NCBI GenBank assembly: GCA_037442205.1
Contig: JBBIQS010000007.1
Coordinates: forward strand, 61,263-125,262
Direction: 5' to 3'
From: JBBIQS01 sp037442205
GTDB lineage: Bacteria; Myxococcota; Myxococcia; Myxococcales; UBA5297
Length of the DNA: 64,000 nt
The notes beneath the pieces are model-generated. The model did not search any database. It was not told where the DNA came from and saw only the letters and a list, made by a program, of their open reading frames with translations. Shown here piece by piece: positions 16,129-24,767 of the stretch (the first letter of the stretch is position 1; each line of letters starts with the position of its first letter). Made by a program: the position numbers and the translations under genes.

Positions 16129-16950
16129 CTAGAAGACCCTGGGAACGAAGGTCTGATCCTGCATCGGCGGGCGGACGTAGCCCTTGTCGGCCTGGCGGGG
16201 CGGGAGCTTCATCGGCTTGGGGGTCAGGTCCTGGTATTCGACCTGCTTGAGCAGGTGGTGGATGCAGTTGAGGCGGGCGCGGCGCTTGTCGTCGGCCTCG
16301 ACCACGAACCAGGGCGACTGCTTGGAGTCGGTGTGGCCGAACATCTCGTCCTTGGCCCGGGAGTACTCGACCCACTTGGCGCGGCTCTGCAGGTCCATTG
16401 GCGACAGCTTCCAGCGCTTGGTGGGATCGCCGAGCCGGTCCTGGAAACGCTTCTCCTGCTCCTCGTCGGAGACGCTGAACCAGTACTTGATGAGGAGGAT
16501 CCCGCTGCGGATCAGCATCCGCTCGAACTCGGGGCAGGTGCGGGTGAACTCCTGGTATTCGTCGTCGCTGCAGAAGCCCATCACCCGCTCGACGCCGGCG
16601 CGGTTGTACCAGCTGCGGTCGAACAGGACGATCTCGCCGGCGGCCGGCAGGTGGGCCACGTAGCGCTGGAAGTACCACTGAGTCTTCTCGCGCTCGGTGG
16701 GCGCGGCCAGCGCCGCCACCCGGCAGTTGCGCGGGTTGAGGCACTCGGTGATGCGCTTGATCGCCCCGCCCTTCCCGGCGGCGTCGCGGCCCTCGAAGAT
16801 CACCACCACCTTCAGACCCTTGTGCTTGACCCACTCCTGCATCTTCACCAGCTCGACCTGCAGCTTGGCCAGCTGCTTCTCGTAGAGCTTGGACTTGAGC
16901 TTCTTCTGCGGCTCGCGCTCCTCGGCATCCTTGCGCTTTTCCTTGGGCAC
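16129..16950 (-). CDS. ppk2: Polyphosphate kinase 2
   Basis: PPK2 transfers phosphate between polyphosphate and nucleoside di- or monophosphates. The 273-residue protein has the P-loop EGRDAAGKGG, the lid/arginine region and the Walker B motif FDRSWYNRAGVERVMGF, all diagnostic of PPK2. It is a single-domain protein of typical length. GTG start chosen because GAGGAGG lies 6 nt upstream; a longer N-terminus from 17013 would be Arg/Pro-rich and unlike the family. Substrate class (ADP/GDP against AMP) cannot be fixed by eye. The gene is followed by the yaeQ homologue on the same strand in the order yaeQ then ppk2. Confidence 0.95.
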   Translation of the reverse strand: MPKEKRKDAEEREPQKKLKSKLYEKQLAKLQVELVKMQEWVKHKGLKVVVIFEGRDAAGKGGAIKRITECLNPRNCRVAALAAPTEREKTQWYFQRYVAHLPAAGEIVLFDRSWYNRAGVERVMGFCSDDEYQEFTRTCPEFERMLIRSGILLIKYWFSVSDEEQEKRFQDRLGDPTKRWKLSPMDLQSRAKWVEYSRAKDEMFGHTDSKQSPWFVVEADDKRRARLNCIHHLLKQVEYQDLTPKPMKLPPRQADKGYVRPPMQDQTFVPRVF

Positions 16951-17113
16951 GGGATTCCTCCTCGGGTGAGAGCGGCGCGGGCGGGAAGGCCCGCGGTCGA
17001 GCGCTCGGCTCAAAGGAGAACGCTACTAAGGAGTGGCGTGCCGAGGCTAGAGCGGGGCGGAGCGCCGGCTTTCAGCCGGTCCCGCGCGAAGCGCGAAACC
17101 CCAGCCCTCAAGG

Positions 17114-17668
17114 TCAGGAAAGCAGCCGCCCGAGCTCGATGGGAGCATCGAAGTGCTGGCCGTTGCGCTCGAAGTAGCAGTGGTCGGCGACGATGGTCAG
17201 GGTGAGCCGGGAGCGGCGCTCCTCGACGCTGGCCAGCCGAGCGATGAGCTCGGTATCGGCGGCGGCCAGCTCGACCTTCTCGAGCCTGGCGAGCTGCTTG
17301 TCCTTCGCCTCGTCGACGAAGGCCTTCATCCGCGCCGGGGACTCGAAGAGCACCGACACCTGGGCGTGGGGATTGCGGTCGGCGGCGCGCTGGATCTTTG
17401 CCGGGTCGGCCTTGCCCACGCGCATCCAGAAGGTGGTGTCGCCAATCAGGTTCTGCATCAGGAGGTCGGGGGCGTCGGGGTCGGAGAGCCCGGGGCCGAA
17501 GCCCAGGTGCTCGTCCCACTTCCAGCAGTAGGCCAGCACCCGCAGCCACAGCCGCTCCATCGACTCCGAGGGATGGCGGGCGGCCTTGAACACCACGCGC
17601 CGCTCGAGATTGCGGTCGACCAGGCTGAGACTGATGTCGAAGTCGTAGGGGACCGAAGGCAGAGCCAT
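17114..17668 (-). CDS. yaeQ: YaeQ family protein
   Basis: The 184-residue product matches the YaeQ family (E. coli protein about 181 residues) along its full length: FDISLSLVDRNLE, ESMERLWLRVLAYCW, GLSDPDAPDLL, WMRVGKADPAKI and the C-terminal strand YFERNGQHFD. YaeQ has a PDDEXK nuclease-like fold without a demonstrated nuclease reaction. ATG at 17668 fits the family start; upstream in-frame codons are in non-coding-looking sequence. Divergent from the tail-fibre-like gene. Confidence 0.93.
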   Translation of the reverse strand: MALPSVPYDFDISLSLVDRNLERRVVFKAARHPSESMERLWLRVLAYCWKWDEHLGFGPGLSDPDAPDLLMQNLIGDTTFWMRVGKADPAKIQRAADRNPHAQVSVLFESPARMKAFVDEAKDKQLARLEKVELAAADTELIARLASVEERRSRLTLTIVADHCYFERNGQHFDAPIELGRLLS

Positions 17669-18019
17669 GGGCCGGGGAGCATAGCCAATCCGGCGACCGG
17701 GAGGATCGAGCTCGCCGTTTCTTGCCCGCCGCCGTGAGCGCGTCGGCCAGTCGAAGCCCTCCGATTCGGCTCCGGAGACGGTGGGCCACGGCAGCCGGCA
17801 GCGGCTGCATGCGGAGGGCGCCGCGAGGCTCGGAGCGCCATGAAAAGACAAATGAGTATGCGGGGTTGGGAGCGTTGGGCGGCGCGGAGAGAACCTGAGC
17901 CGAATGGCCCGCTGGTCTTTGACAGCGCGTCTGAGGGGCTTCTAGACTTCCGAGTGCCCGCTCGCTTGTTTTGCCACCAAGCGAATTCCGCTCACAGCAA
18001 TAGACGGTCGGAGAACCCC
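17669..18019. other. Intergenic region between yaeQ and the secreted tail-fibre-like gene
   Basis: This 351-nt region lies between divergent genes. It carries a recognisable sigma-70-type promoter for the plus-strand gene (17919-17948) and GGAG before its ATG. No gene was supported in either direction. Confidence 0.6.
17919..17948 (+). promoter_or_regulatory. Candidate sigma-70 promoter for the secreted tail-fibre-like gene
   Basis: A perfect -35 TTGACA at 17919-17924, an 18-nt spacer, and TAGACT at 17943-17948 as the -10 (4 of 6 to consensus). The predicted 5' leader would be about 65 nt. TTGACA is rare in this GC-rich window. Confidence 0.5.
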
Positions 18020-21000
18020 ATGCGTCCGCTTCGCTGGCTGGCCTTGGCCATCTTTGCGCTTTCAACCTCTGCCTTCGCTCAGGTGCCCAACCTCATCGGC
18101 TACCAAGGCCGCCTGTTGAAGGCAGACGGCACGCCCGAGATCGGGAGCAAGAGCTTCGCCTTCTCGCTCTTCTCGGCCGACTCAGGCGGCACCGCGATCT
18201 GGAGCGAGACCCAGACCTTGGCGCTGAGCGACGGCTACTACGCCACGATGCTCGGCAGCACCCAGCCGCTCGACTCCACGGTCCTCGACGGCCGGCTGCT
18301 GTACCTGGAGCTGTCGATCGACGGCACCGCGCTCAGCCCGCGGCAGCAGGTCGCCTCGGTGCCCTACGCGGTGATGGCTGGAAGCGTGAAGGGCGGAGTG
18401 GTCGATGCCGCCGAGCTGCGGGTCGGTGGGACCACGGTGATCGACTCCACCGGCAAGCTGACCGGTCCGGCCACGGCGAGCTACAGCGCCGGCTCAGGCC
18501 TGAGCCTGAATGGCACCGCCTTCTCGTTGGTGACCACCTGCGCCATGGATCAGGTGCTGCGCTGGAACGGCACCGACTGGCTGTGCGCCGACGCCATCAA
18601 CCTGATCGCCGGCGACGGCCTGCTGCGCTCCGGCGCGACCCTGGCGGTGATGCCCTGCTCCGCCGGGCAGATCCTCAAGCACAACGGAACCAGCTGGACC
18701 TGCGCCGCCGACGACAAGAATCCGGGCACCGTGACCGCGGTGACTGCCGCGCCCGGAAGCCCGCTGTCGGTGACCAACGGCAGCTCGACCCCGGAGATCG
18801 CGATCGCCAAGGCCAGCGCCAGCAGCGACGGCTACCTGAGCGCCGCCGACTACCAGGCCTTCGCGGGCAAGGCCGCGGGCAGCGGGGGCACCGGCTACAT
18901 CCAGAACCAGAGCGCCGGCCCGCAGGCCAACGCCAACTTCGTGATCAGCGGCAGCGGGACCGCCAACGGAGGCTTGGTCTCCTCGGGCCGGACCAGCGCC
19001 ATCGGCGCACCCGGGAACTCCGCCCTGGCTGCGACCGGAGCCGCCTTCGGCCCCTGCTCCGGCTCGGTCTCGATCGCCGCCGGCACCGACAGCCTGGTGG
19101 GCGATGGCGCCGCCAAGTTCGCCAGCGAGCTCGCCATGGGCGACGTCATCGTGATCAGCTCCGGCGGCGGCAGCCAGTACTTCCAGGTGCAGAGCGTGTC
19201 CGGCGATTCCGCGGCCAAGGTGAGTCCGGCCGCTCCGGTCGGCGTGCTGATGGGCTCGATGCGGGTCCAGAAGCCCGTCGCCCAGTTGCTCAAGAACGGC
19301 GGAGCGCCGGCGATGGTGGTCAGCGGTCAGGGCTTCGTCGGCATCGGAACCGCTCCCGAGGTCGAGCTCGACGTGCGGGGCAACGTGAACGTGAACGGCT
19401 TCCTCAACTATCGCCCCAGCGGCCTGGCCTGCGCCGATCAGCAGGTCTTGAAGTGGGACAACGCCGGCTCGCGCTGGGTCTGCGGCACTGACGCCAATGC
19501 CGGCGGCACGGTCACCAGCGTCATCGCCGGCACCGGGCTGTCGGGCGGCACCATCACCGGCGCGGGCACCATCGCCCTGGCCAACACCGCCGTCGCTCCC
19601 GGCTCCTATGGCTCCGCCAGTCAGATCCCCAATTTCACTGTGGATTCCCAAGGCAGGCTGATCGCCGCCGGCACCTCCGCCATCTCAGTCGGCGACGCCA
19701 GCATCACCAGCCTGAGCGTCGGCAAGATCGCCAGCGGGGCGGGCAGCTACCTCGGCTACATGCCCAACAATGTCGCCTGCGCCGACGGCCAGGTCTTGAA
19801 GTGGGACACCGCCGGCTCCCGCTGGATCTGCGGCACCGACGCGGTCAACCCGGGCACCGTCACCAGCGTCACCGCCACCGGGCCGCTGAGCGTGGCCACT
19901 GGGACCACCACCCCGGCGATCTCGATCACCCAGGCCAACTCCACCACCAACGGCTATCTGTCCTCGACCGATTGGAACGCCTTCGCCGGCAAGCTGGCGA
20001 CCGTCAGCGCCACCGCGCCGATCACCGGCAGCGGCACCGCCACCTCGCCGCTGGCGATGGCCCCAGCCAGCTCGGCCGCCGACGGCTACCTCTCCTCGGC
20101 CGACTGGAACGCCTTCAGCGCCAAGGTCGGCAGCGTGGGGGCGACCGCCAACGGCGGCCTGGTCTCCGGCGGGACCGCCACCGCTCCCACCCTCGGGCTG
20201 CCGGCCTGCGCCGCCGGCCAGGTGATGAAGTTCAACGGCACCGCCTGGGCCTGCGCCGCCGACGCGGTCAACCCCGGCACGGTCACCAGCGTCAGCGCCG
20301 CGGCCGGCACGCCGATCGCTGTCGCGACCGGCAGCAGCACGCCGGTGCTCTCGATGCCACCGGCGAGCGCCGCCGCCGACGGCTTTCTCGCCGCCGCCGA
20401 CTTCGCCGCCTTCGCCGCCAAGCCCAACATCACCGGCGGCAATCTCATCGACTGGAAGCCCGACCCGGCCCGCTGGAGCGCCCTCGGCAACACCTCCGCC
20501 ATCGCCACCAACGCCGACACCAAGGAGGGCAGCGCCTCCTTCGAGTTCGTCACCACGGTCAACGGCGGCGCGGCCTACACCTACGGCGACCTCATCCCGG
20601 TCGATCCCTCGCGGCGCTACGAGGGGCGGGTCTGGGCCAGGCTGATGAACGGCGCCGGGACTTTCTACGCCGGCTTCGCTTCCTATGACGCCACGAAGAA
20701 GTTGCTGCCCGGCAACCCCGGCAGCTTCAACTACAACCTGGCCCTCGGCGTCACCCTCCCTTCCGCTTGGACCCTCTACACCGCCAGCTTCACCGGCGAG
20801 GGCACCGCCAACGCCAACTTCCCGGTGGGGACGCGCTTCATCAAGCCGCTGGTGGTCGTGAACTTCGGCAACGTCGGCGCCACCCGGGTCAGCGGCTTCT
20901 ACATGTCCGAGGTCGGCGCCAACGCAGTCGAGGCCGCCACCGGCCTGGCGCTCAAGACCTGTGCCGGCAGGACCACGGCGTCGCAGTGGATGCCCTACGG

Positions 21001-21259
21001 CGGCGCTGGCAGCTGCACGATGTACGTCAACGTCGACACCACGGCCTGCGGGTTCACCGCCGGCACCATTCCCTACTACTTCACCTCCGTGGGCGGCGAC
21101 ACCAGCCACTTCTACACGGTCGGCGGAACCTCGGTTTATGGAGCCACGGCGACCGGCTTCACGGTCTATCTGGCCAACACGCCTTGGGCGTGCGCGAGCG
21201 TCGGAACTCCGCACGTGGCGTACAACTGGCACATCAACTGGACGGCGATGGGCCGGTAG
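18020..21259 (+). CDS. Secreted tail-fibre/adhesin-like repeat protein with C-terminal carbohydrate-binding-like domain
   Basis: ATG at 18020 with GGAG upstream gives a signal peptide ending in STSAFA before QVPNLIGYQG. 1079 residues. The N-terminal 150 residues resemble the IGYQGRLLKADGTPE domain found at the start of many bacterial tail-fibre-like surface proteins. The middle has several repeats of the form CADGQVLKWDxAGSRWxCGTD followed by NPGTVTSVTA and SSxDWNAFAGK, as in phage-tail-fibre-like shafts. From about residue 800 there is a beta-sandwich-like, carbohydrate-binding-type domain and a final Cys-containing domain. Likely a secreted or surface adhesin; the ligand is unknown. It is a lone gene, not part of a phage cluster. 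Confidence 0.75.
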   Translation: MRPLRWLALAIFALSTSAFAQVPNLIGYQGRLLKADGTPEIGSKSFAFSLFSADSGGTAIWSETQTLALSDGYYATMLGSTQPLDSTVLDGRLLYLELSIDGTALSPRQQVASVPYAVMAGSVKGGVVDAAELRVGGTTVIDSTGKLTGPATASYSAGSGLSLNGTAFSLVTTCAMDQVLRWNGTDWLCADAINLIAGDGLLRSGATLAVMPCSAGQILKHNGTSWTCAADDKNPGTVTAVTAAPGSPLSVTNGSSTPEIAIAKASASSDGYLSAADYQAFAGKAAGSGGTGYIQNQSAGPQANANFVISGSGTANGGLVSSGRTSAIGAPGNSALAATGAAFGPCSGSVSIAAGTDSLVGDGAAKFASELAMGDVIVISSGGGSQYFQVQSVSGDSAAKVSPAAPVGVLMGSMRVQKPVAQLLKNGGAPAMVVSGQGFVGIGTAPEVELDVRGNVNVNGFLNYRPSGLACADQQVLKWDNAGSRWVCGTDANAGGTVTSVIAGTGLSGGTITGAGTIALANTAVAPGSYGSASQIPNFTVDSQGRLIAAGTSAISVGDASITSLSVGKIASGAGSYLGYMPNNVACADGQVLKWDTAGSRWICGTDAVNPGTVTSVTATGPLSVATGTTTPAISITQANSTTNGYLSSTDWNAFAGKLATVSATAPITGSGTATSPLAMAPASSAADGYLSSADWNAFSAKVGSVGATANGGLVSGGTATAPTLGLPACAAGQVMKFNGTAWACAADAVNPGTVTSVSAAAGTPIAVATGSSTPVLSMPPASAAADGFLAAADFAAFAAKPNITGGNLIDWKPDPARWSALGNTSAIATNADTKEGSASFEFVTTVNGGAAYTYGDLIPVDPSRRYEGRVWARLMNGAGTFYAGFASYDATKKLLPGNPGSFNYNLALGVTLPSAWTLYTASFTGEGTANANFPVGTRFIKPLVVVNFGNVGATRVSGFYMSEVGANAVEAATGLALKTCAGRTTASQWMPYGGAGSCTMYVNVDTTACGFTAGTIPYYFTSVGGDTSHFYTVGGTSVYGATATGFTVYLANTPWACASVGTPHVAYNWHINWTAMGR

Positions 21260-21318
21260 CGAAACTCGCGGCGCTCCAGTTTGCAGGCAGGGCCCGCCTT
21301 CGGGCGGGCTCAGCCGCT

Positions 21319-21553
21319 TCAGGGCCGCCGCGCGGTGGCTTCGAGAGCCGCGGCGATATGCGCCCGGATCTTCTCCGGAAACGCCGGCCCGCCCGGGCGC
21401 GCGAGGAGGCAGGTCCCCTTGACCGCGTTGATCAGTAGCAGCGCCATTCCCGTGGCCGGCCGCGGCGACTGGCGGACCGGGAAGGCCTCGCGCACAGCCG
21501 CCATCGCCGTCGACCAGACCCGCGGGCGATCGTCGGGCGGGCAAATCAAGGAG
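21319..21553 (-). pseudogene. Decayed C-terminal fragment of pabC
   Basis: The minus strand reads ASLICPPDDRPRVWSTAMAAV and on to ATARRP and a stop. It matches the last 75-80 codons of pabC at 23167-23401 without a gap, 1848 nt away and in the same orientation, including the stop codon position. Upstream of the shared LICPPDDR the homology stops abruptly at the hairpin, so there is no start and no N-terminal half. It is a non-functional partial duplicate. The two copies form direct repeats around the lipoprotein gene 21603-23048. Confidence 0.85.
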
Positions 21554-21580
21554 GCGCCGGCGAATCGACTCGCCGGCGCC
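21553..21580 (-). terminator. Hairpin downstream of the Cys-rich lipoprotein gene
   Basis: Perfect 11-bp arms (GGCGCCGGCGA / TCGCCGGCGCC) with a 6-nt loop lie 22 nt after the stop of the lipoprotein gene. There is no clear T-run, so it may be a weak or Rho-assisted terminator. It sits exactly at the junction of the pabC relic. Confidence 0.5.
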
Positions 21581-21602
21581 CATTCGAAGCGTCGGACCAG
21601 GT

Positions 21603-23048
21603 TCAGCGGAGGGTCGCGGTCGCCGTCACCGTTCCGCTGCCGAATGTGGCAGTCACTGCCACGTTCCAGGCGCCGCCCACGTCCTGCACCGTGAGTGTTC
21701 CCGCGGACGCGGTCTTCTGCGCGTAGAACAGCGTGTCGCCGACGGTGGTCTGGGTCACCAGCAGGAACCTGCTCGCCGGGGCGCTCAGGGTAGCCCCGGG
21801 CGCCGGGCATCGGTCGAGCTCGACCACCAGGTACCGGTCGCCCTGGCCGGAGAGATCGCCGATCACCAGCATCGTCCCCTGGTTGCCGCTCTGGGTCATG
21901 CCGTCGGTGAGCGCCGCCTGTGGCCCGCCGCTCACGCTGCCCAGCTGGATCGCCGAGCAGCTGGCCACCCCGCCGGCGTCGCCGGAATAGCTGCCCTGGC
22001 CGGTCTTCGAGCCGCCGGAGAAGCAGTTGCCGAGCCCCGACGCCTGCTGTGCCAGGCACTCGCCGCCCAGGCACTTCTGGCCGGGGCCGCACTCGGCGTC
22101 GGTGCGGCAGGCGCTCTGCGAGGTGCACAGGTCGGTGTAGGGGTCGCACGTCAGTCCTGCCGGGCAGCCGGTGGCCGAGCAGCCGCCCGGCGAGACGCAC
22201 GAATTGGTCCTGAGGTCGCAGGCCTGTCCGGCAGGGCAGTCGCCGTTCGTGCGGCACGAGGCAGAAATTGCGAAGCAGCTGCCGGTGGTGGGATCGCAGC
22301 TGGTCCCCGGGGCGCAGTCGGCGTCGGTGCGGCAGGAGGCGGAGCCTTGGGCGGTGCACTGGCCGGAACGGCAGCTCTGCCCGGCGCGGCAGTCGGCATC
22401 GCTGGCGCAGGCGGCGGGCGGCGGCACCAGCGCGAACTCACCGGTGAACGAGCCGGCGGCGAACTTGCCAGCGGTGCGGGGGGCGTCGGTGAAGATCACC
22501 GAGCCGGTGGAGCTGGCGACGAGCGGGTTGCCGCCGGAGTCGACCAGGTAGGCGATGGCCTGCGAGCCGTCGAGGCTGACGGTGCCGGGCGCGTAGCGGG
22601 AATCGGGGACCGCGATCAGCAGCATCTCCGAGGGAGGGCCGGCGAGGGACTTGCCGATGCCCACGATCCAGTAGGGATTGCCGAGCTCGTCGGTGGTGGG
22701 AGCGGCGAAGGCCTGGCCGGAGGCGAGCGAGTGGGCGCCGCTCGAGAGGGCGAGATCGTAGCTGCCGCTCGATCCGGCGAACGAGGGCAGCGCGCCGGTG
22801 GAGTCGGCGACGGCGGCGCTGAAGGCGCCGCTGCCATTGCCGGCGGGCGTGGGAGTGCCGCTCAAGCGGCGGGTGAGCACGCCCTGGACCGCAGGGACGC
22901 GCGAGTTGTTCGTCGCCGGCGAAGTGCAGCCGCTGGCGAGCAGGGCGAAGAAGACCAGCGAGATCGGAAGCAGGCAGGTGACGAGCTCAGCGAAAGCCGC
23001 CGCGAGCGAGCGGGACAGCGAGGGCACACAGAGGCGAACGGCAGACAT
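21603..23048 (-). CDS. Secreted Cys-rich lipoprotein
   Basis: 481 residues. GGGGAAG precedes the ATG. A long N-terminus ends in a hydrophobic stretch and lipobox LLASGC (Cys about 41). Residues 60-200 form a beta-rich domain (SGSYDLALSSGAHSL). Residues 215-330 carry six short Cys modules of the type CxxDADCxxGQxCxxGxC, common in myxobacterial surface proteins. The C-terminal 150 residues are another beta-rich domain ending in TATATLR. No enzymatic motif. The gene lies between two direct copies of the 3' end of pabC. Function unknown; surface-exposed structural or binding role inferred. Confidence 0.8.
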   Translation of the reverse strand: MSAVRLCVPSLSRSLAAAFAELVTCLLPISLVFFALLASGCTSPATNNSRVPAVQGVLTRRLSGTPTPAGNGSGAFSAAVADSTGALPSFAGSSGSYDLALSSGAHSLASGQAFAAPTTDELGNPYWIVGIGKSLAGPPSEMLLIAVPDSRYAPGTVSLDGSQAIAYLVDSGGNPLVASSTGSVIFTDAPRTAGKFAAGSFTGEFALVPPPAACASDADCRAGQSCRSGQCTAQGSASCRTDADCAPGTSCDPTTGSCFAISASCRTNGDCPAGQACDLRTNSCVSPGGCSATGCPAGLTCDPYTDLCTSQSACRTDAECGPGQKCLGGECLAQQASGLGNCFSGGSKTGQGSYSGDAGGVASCSAIQLGSVSGGPQAALTDGMTQSGNQGTMLVIGDLSGQGDRYLVVELDRCPAPGATLSAPASRFLLVTQTTVGDTLFYAQKTASAGTLTVQDVGGAWNVAVTATFGSGTVTATATLR

Positions 23049-23166
23049 GGCTTCCCCTTCACGGGCAAAGAGCGCCCGTCCAGTCAGTGGGTTGTCGGGA
23101 TTGACTTCGCGCTTCGCAGGTCAGGTGCAGGGCCGGACCGCGGACATTCAATGCGAGGCCGCGAGC

Positions 23167-23781
23167 TCAGGGCCGCCGGGCCGTGGACTCGAGGGTGGCC
23201 TCGATTTCCGCGCGAGTCTTCTCGGGAAACTCCGGCTCGCCCGGGCGCGCGAGGACGCAGGTCCCCTTGACCGCGTTGATCAGCAGCAGCGCCATCCCGG
23301 TGGCCGGCAGCGGCGACTGGCGCACCGGGAAGGCCTCGCGCACCGCCGCCATCGCCGTCGACCAGACGCGCGGGCGGTCGTCGGGCGGGCAAATCAAGGA
23401 GGTCCCGTCCCATCCCAGCACCGCCGCGCTGCAGGACTCGAAGATCTCCTGGCCCGTCGGATCGGTGAGCAGCGTGGCGATCCCCTGAGCTCGCACCGGC
23501 TGGTAGGGACCGGGCGGCGCCGGCTTGGCGAGCCGCGGCGGCGAAGCGAGCACCGGCGAAATCGCCAGCCGCGCCGGCATCCCGTCGAACAGCCTGGAGC
23601 CTTCGCGCCGCTCGATGGAATGCACCTTCTCGTCGGCCCGGATCGCGTAGACCCCTGGCTCGCACACGCGGGCGAAATCCTCGAAAGCCCTGGCCGATTC
23701 CGGTGCCAGCGCGAGCCGTCGGCGATGCTGCTCGAGCAGCAGCACACCCTGGGAAGTGGCTCTCAGGAGCGTGTAGGCCAC
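23167..23781 (-). CDS. pabC: Aminotransferase class IV / aminodeoxychorismate lyase-like protein, short
   Basis: GTG at 23781 overlaps the end of pabB by 19 nt, with GGGAG upstream. The 204 residues resemble the class IV aminotransferase fold as used by PabC: an N-terminal helix with EQHRRRLALA and a C-terminal half with IFESCSAAVLGWDG in place of the usual E-x-S-x-x-N-F. PabC would release pyruvate from aminodeoxychorismate to give p-aminobenzoate for folate. The protein is shorter than typical PabC (about 270), and I could not find a lysine at the expected PLP position, so activity is doubtful. Context (pabA-pabB-pabC) drives the name. A decayed second copy of its 3' end lies at 21319-21553. 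Confidence 0.65.
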   Translation of the reverse strand: MAYTLLRATSQGVLLLEQHRRRLALAPESARAFEDFARVCEPGVYAIRADEKVHSIERREGSRLFDGMPARLAISPVLASPPRLAKPAPPGPYQPVRAQGIATLLTDPTGQEIFESCSAAVLGWDGTSLICPPDDRPRVWSTAMAAVREAFPVRQSPLPATGMALLLINAVKGTCVLARPGEPEFPEKTRAEIEATLESTARRP

Positions 23782-24767
23782 TTGAGCGCTCCCAGCTTGA
23801 CCTCGAGCTCGGCCCGTTCGGCGGCGGGCTCGGAGTCGTAGACGATTCCGCCGCCGACGCCGTAGGTCCAGCCGTCGGCGGCGCGGCTGGCGGTGCGGAT
23901 CAGCAAGCTGAAGATCGAGCGCTGGCCGCGGCATAACCCGAGGGCTCCGCAGTAGGCGCCGCGCGGGGTCGGCTCGAGCTGGCGGATCATCGCCAGCGCC
24001 GCCTGCTTCGGGGCGCCGGTCACCGAGCCGCCCGGGTGCAGCGCCGCCAGCACGTCGAGCGCGGTTGTCCCCGGCGCCAGCTCGCCGGCGATGTCACTCA
24101 CCGTCTGCAGCGCGTAGCCCAGCTCCAGCACCCGCCGCGGATTGTCGACCCGGACGCTCTTCTCCCGGCAGACCGTCGCCAGGTCGTTGCGCAAAAGATC
24201 GGTGATCATCGCCAGCTCGCTCTGGTCTTTGCGGCTGGCGGCCAGCGCACCGGCTGCGTCGGGATGGGCGGTGCCCTTCATCGGCTGGGTGCGGACATGG
24301 GCGCCGTCGATCTCGAAGAACAGTTCCGGCGAGGCCGACACCAGCTCCTCTCCCGACGGCAGCCGCATCCAGGCCGCGAAGCGCGGCAGCGTCCCGCGGC
24401 ACATCGTCCGCAGCAGCTCCGGTCCCGAAACCGGCTCGACCTTGGCGCGCTCGGTCAGGCAGACCTGGTACACGTCGCCACGCGCGATGGACTCCCGGAT
24501 TTGCACCACTTTTCCGGTGTGGCCTGCCGCGTCCAACTCGACCCGCAGCGGCCTCTCCGGCGGCGCCAGCTCGAGCTGGCAGGGCTCGATTGAGGTCGCC
24601 GCGAAGATCCGCGCCTGCGCTCCCAAGGCCTCGAACGGTGCGAAGACCAGCGCGGGATCGGCCGAGGACTGCTCGGAAAGGCCGGTGAGCAGGGTGAAGC
24701 CATCGCCGCCGAACCCCGGGCCCAAGAGCGCGAAAGACCTCAGGCTTTCCAGTGCCTCCGGCTTCAC
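23763..24767 (-). CDS. pabB: Aminodeoxychorismate synthase component I
   Basis: GTG start overlaps the pabA stop (GTGA), with GGAGG 5 nt upstream. 334 residues cover the chorismate-binding catalytic domain: ARGDVYQVCLTER, SPELFFE, TQPMKGTAHP, SELAMITDLLRNDL, HPGGSVTGAPK and YGVGGGIVYDS. The Lys in the MKGT motif marks the PabB type (covalent Lys intermediate), where anthranilate synthase TrpE has Ala. With PabA it makes 4-amino-4-deoxychorismate from chorismate and glutamine. Member of the pabABC operon; start and stop overlaps on both sides indicate translational coupling. The N-terminal domain is shorter than in E. coli PabB. Confidence 0.92.
   Translation of the reverse strand: MKPEALESLRSFALLGPGFGGDGFTLLTGLSEQSSADPALVFAPFEALGAQARIFAATSIEPCQLELAPPERPLRVELDAAGHTGKVVQIRESIARGDVYQVCLTERAKVEPVSGPELLRTMCRGTLPRFAAWMRLPSGEELVSASPELFFEIDGAHVRTQPMKGTAHPDAAGALAASRKDQSELAMITDLLRNDLATVCREKSVRVDNPRRVLELGYALQTVSDIAGELAPGTTALDVLAALHPGGSVTGAPKQAALAMIRQLEPTPRGAYCGALGLCRGQRSIFSLLIRTASRAADGWTYGVGGGIVYDSEPAAERAELEVKLGALKWPTRS

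Larger units (their letters stand above)
21260..21602. other. Intergenic region holding a pabC relic and a hairpin
   Basis: This 343-nt gap lies between the convergent tail-fibre-like and Cys-rich lipoprotein genes. It contains a partial copy of pabC (21319-21553) and a strong hairpin (21553-21580). Nothing else was recognised. Confidence 0.6.
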
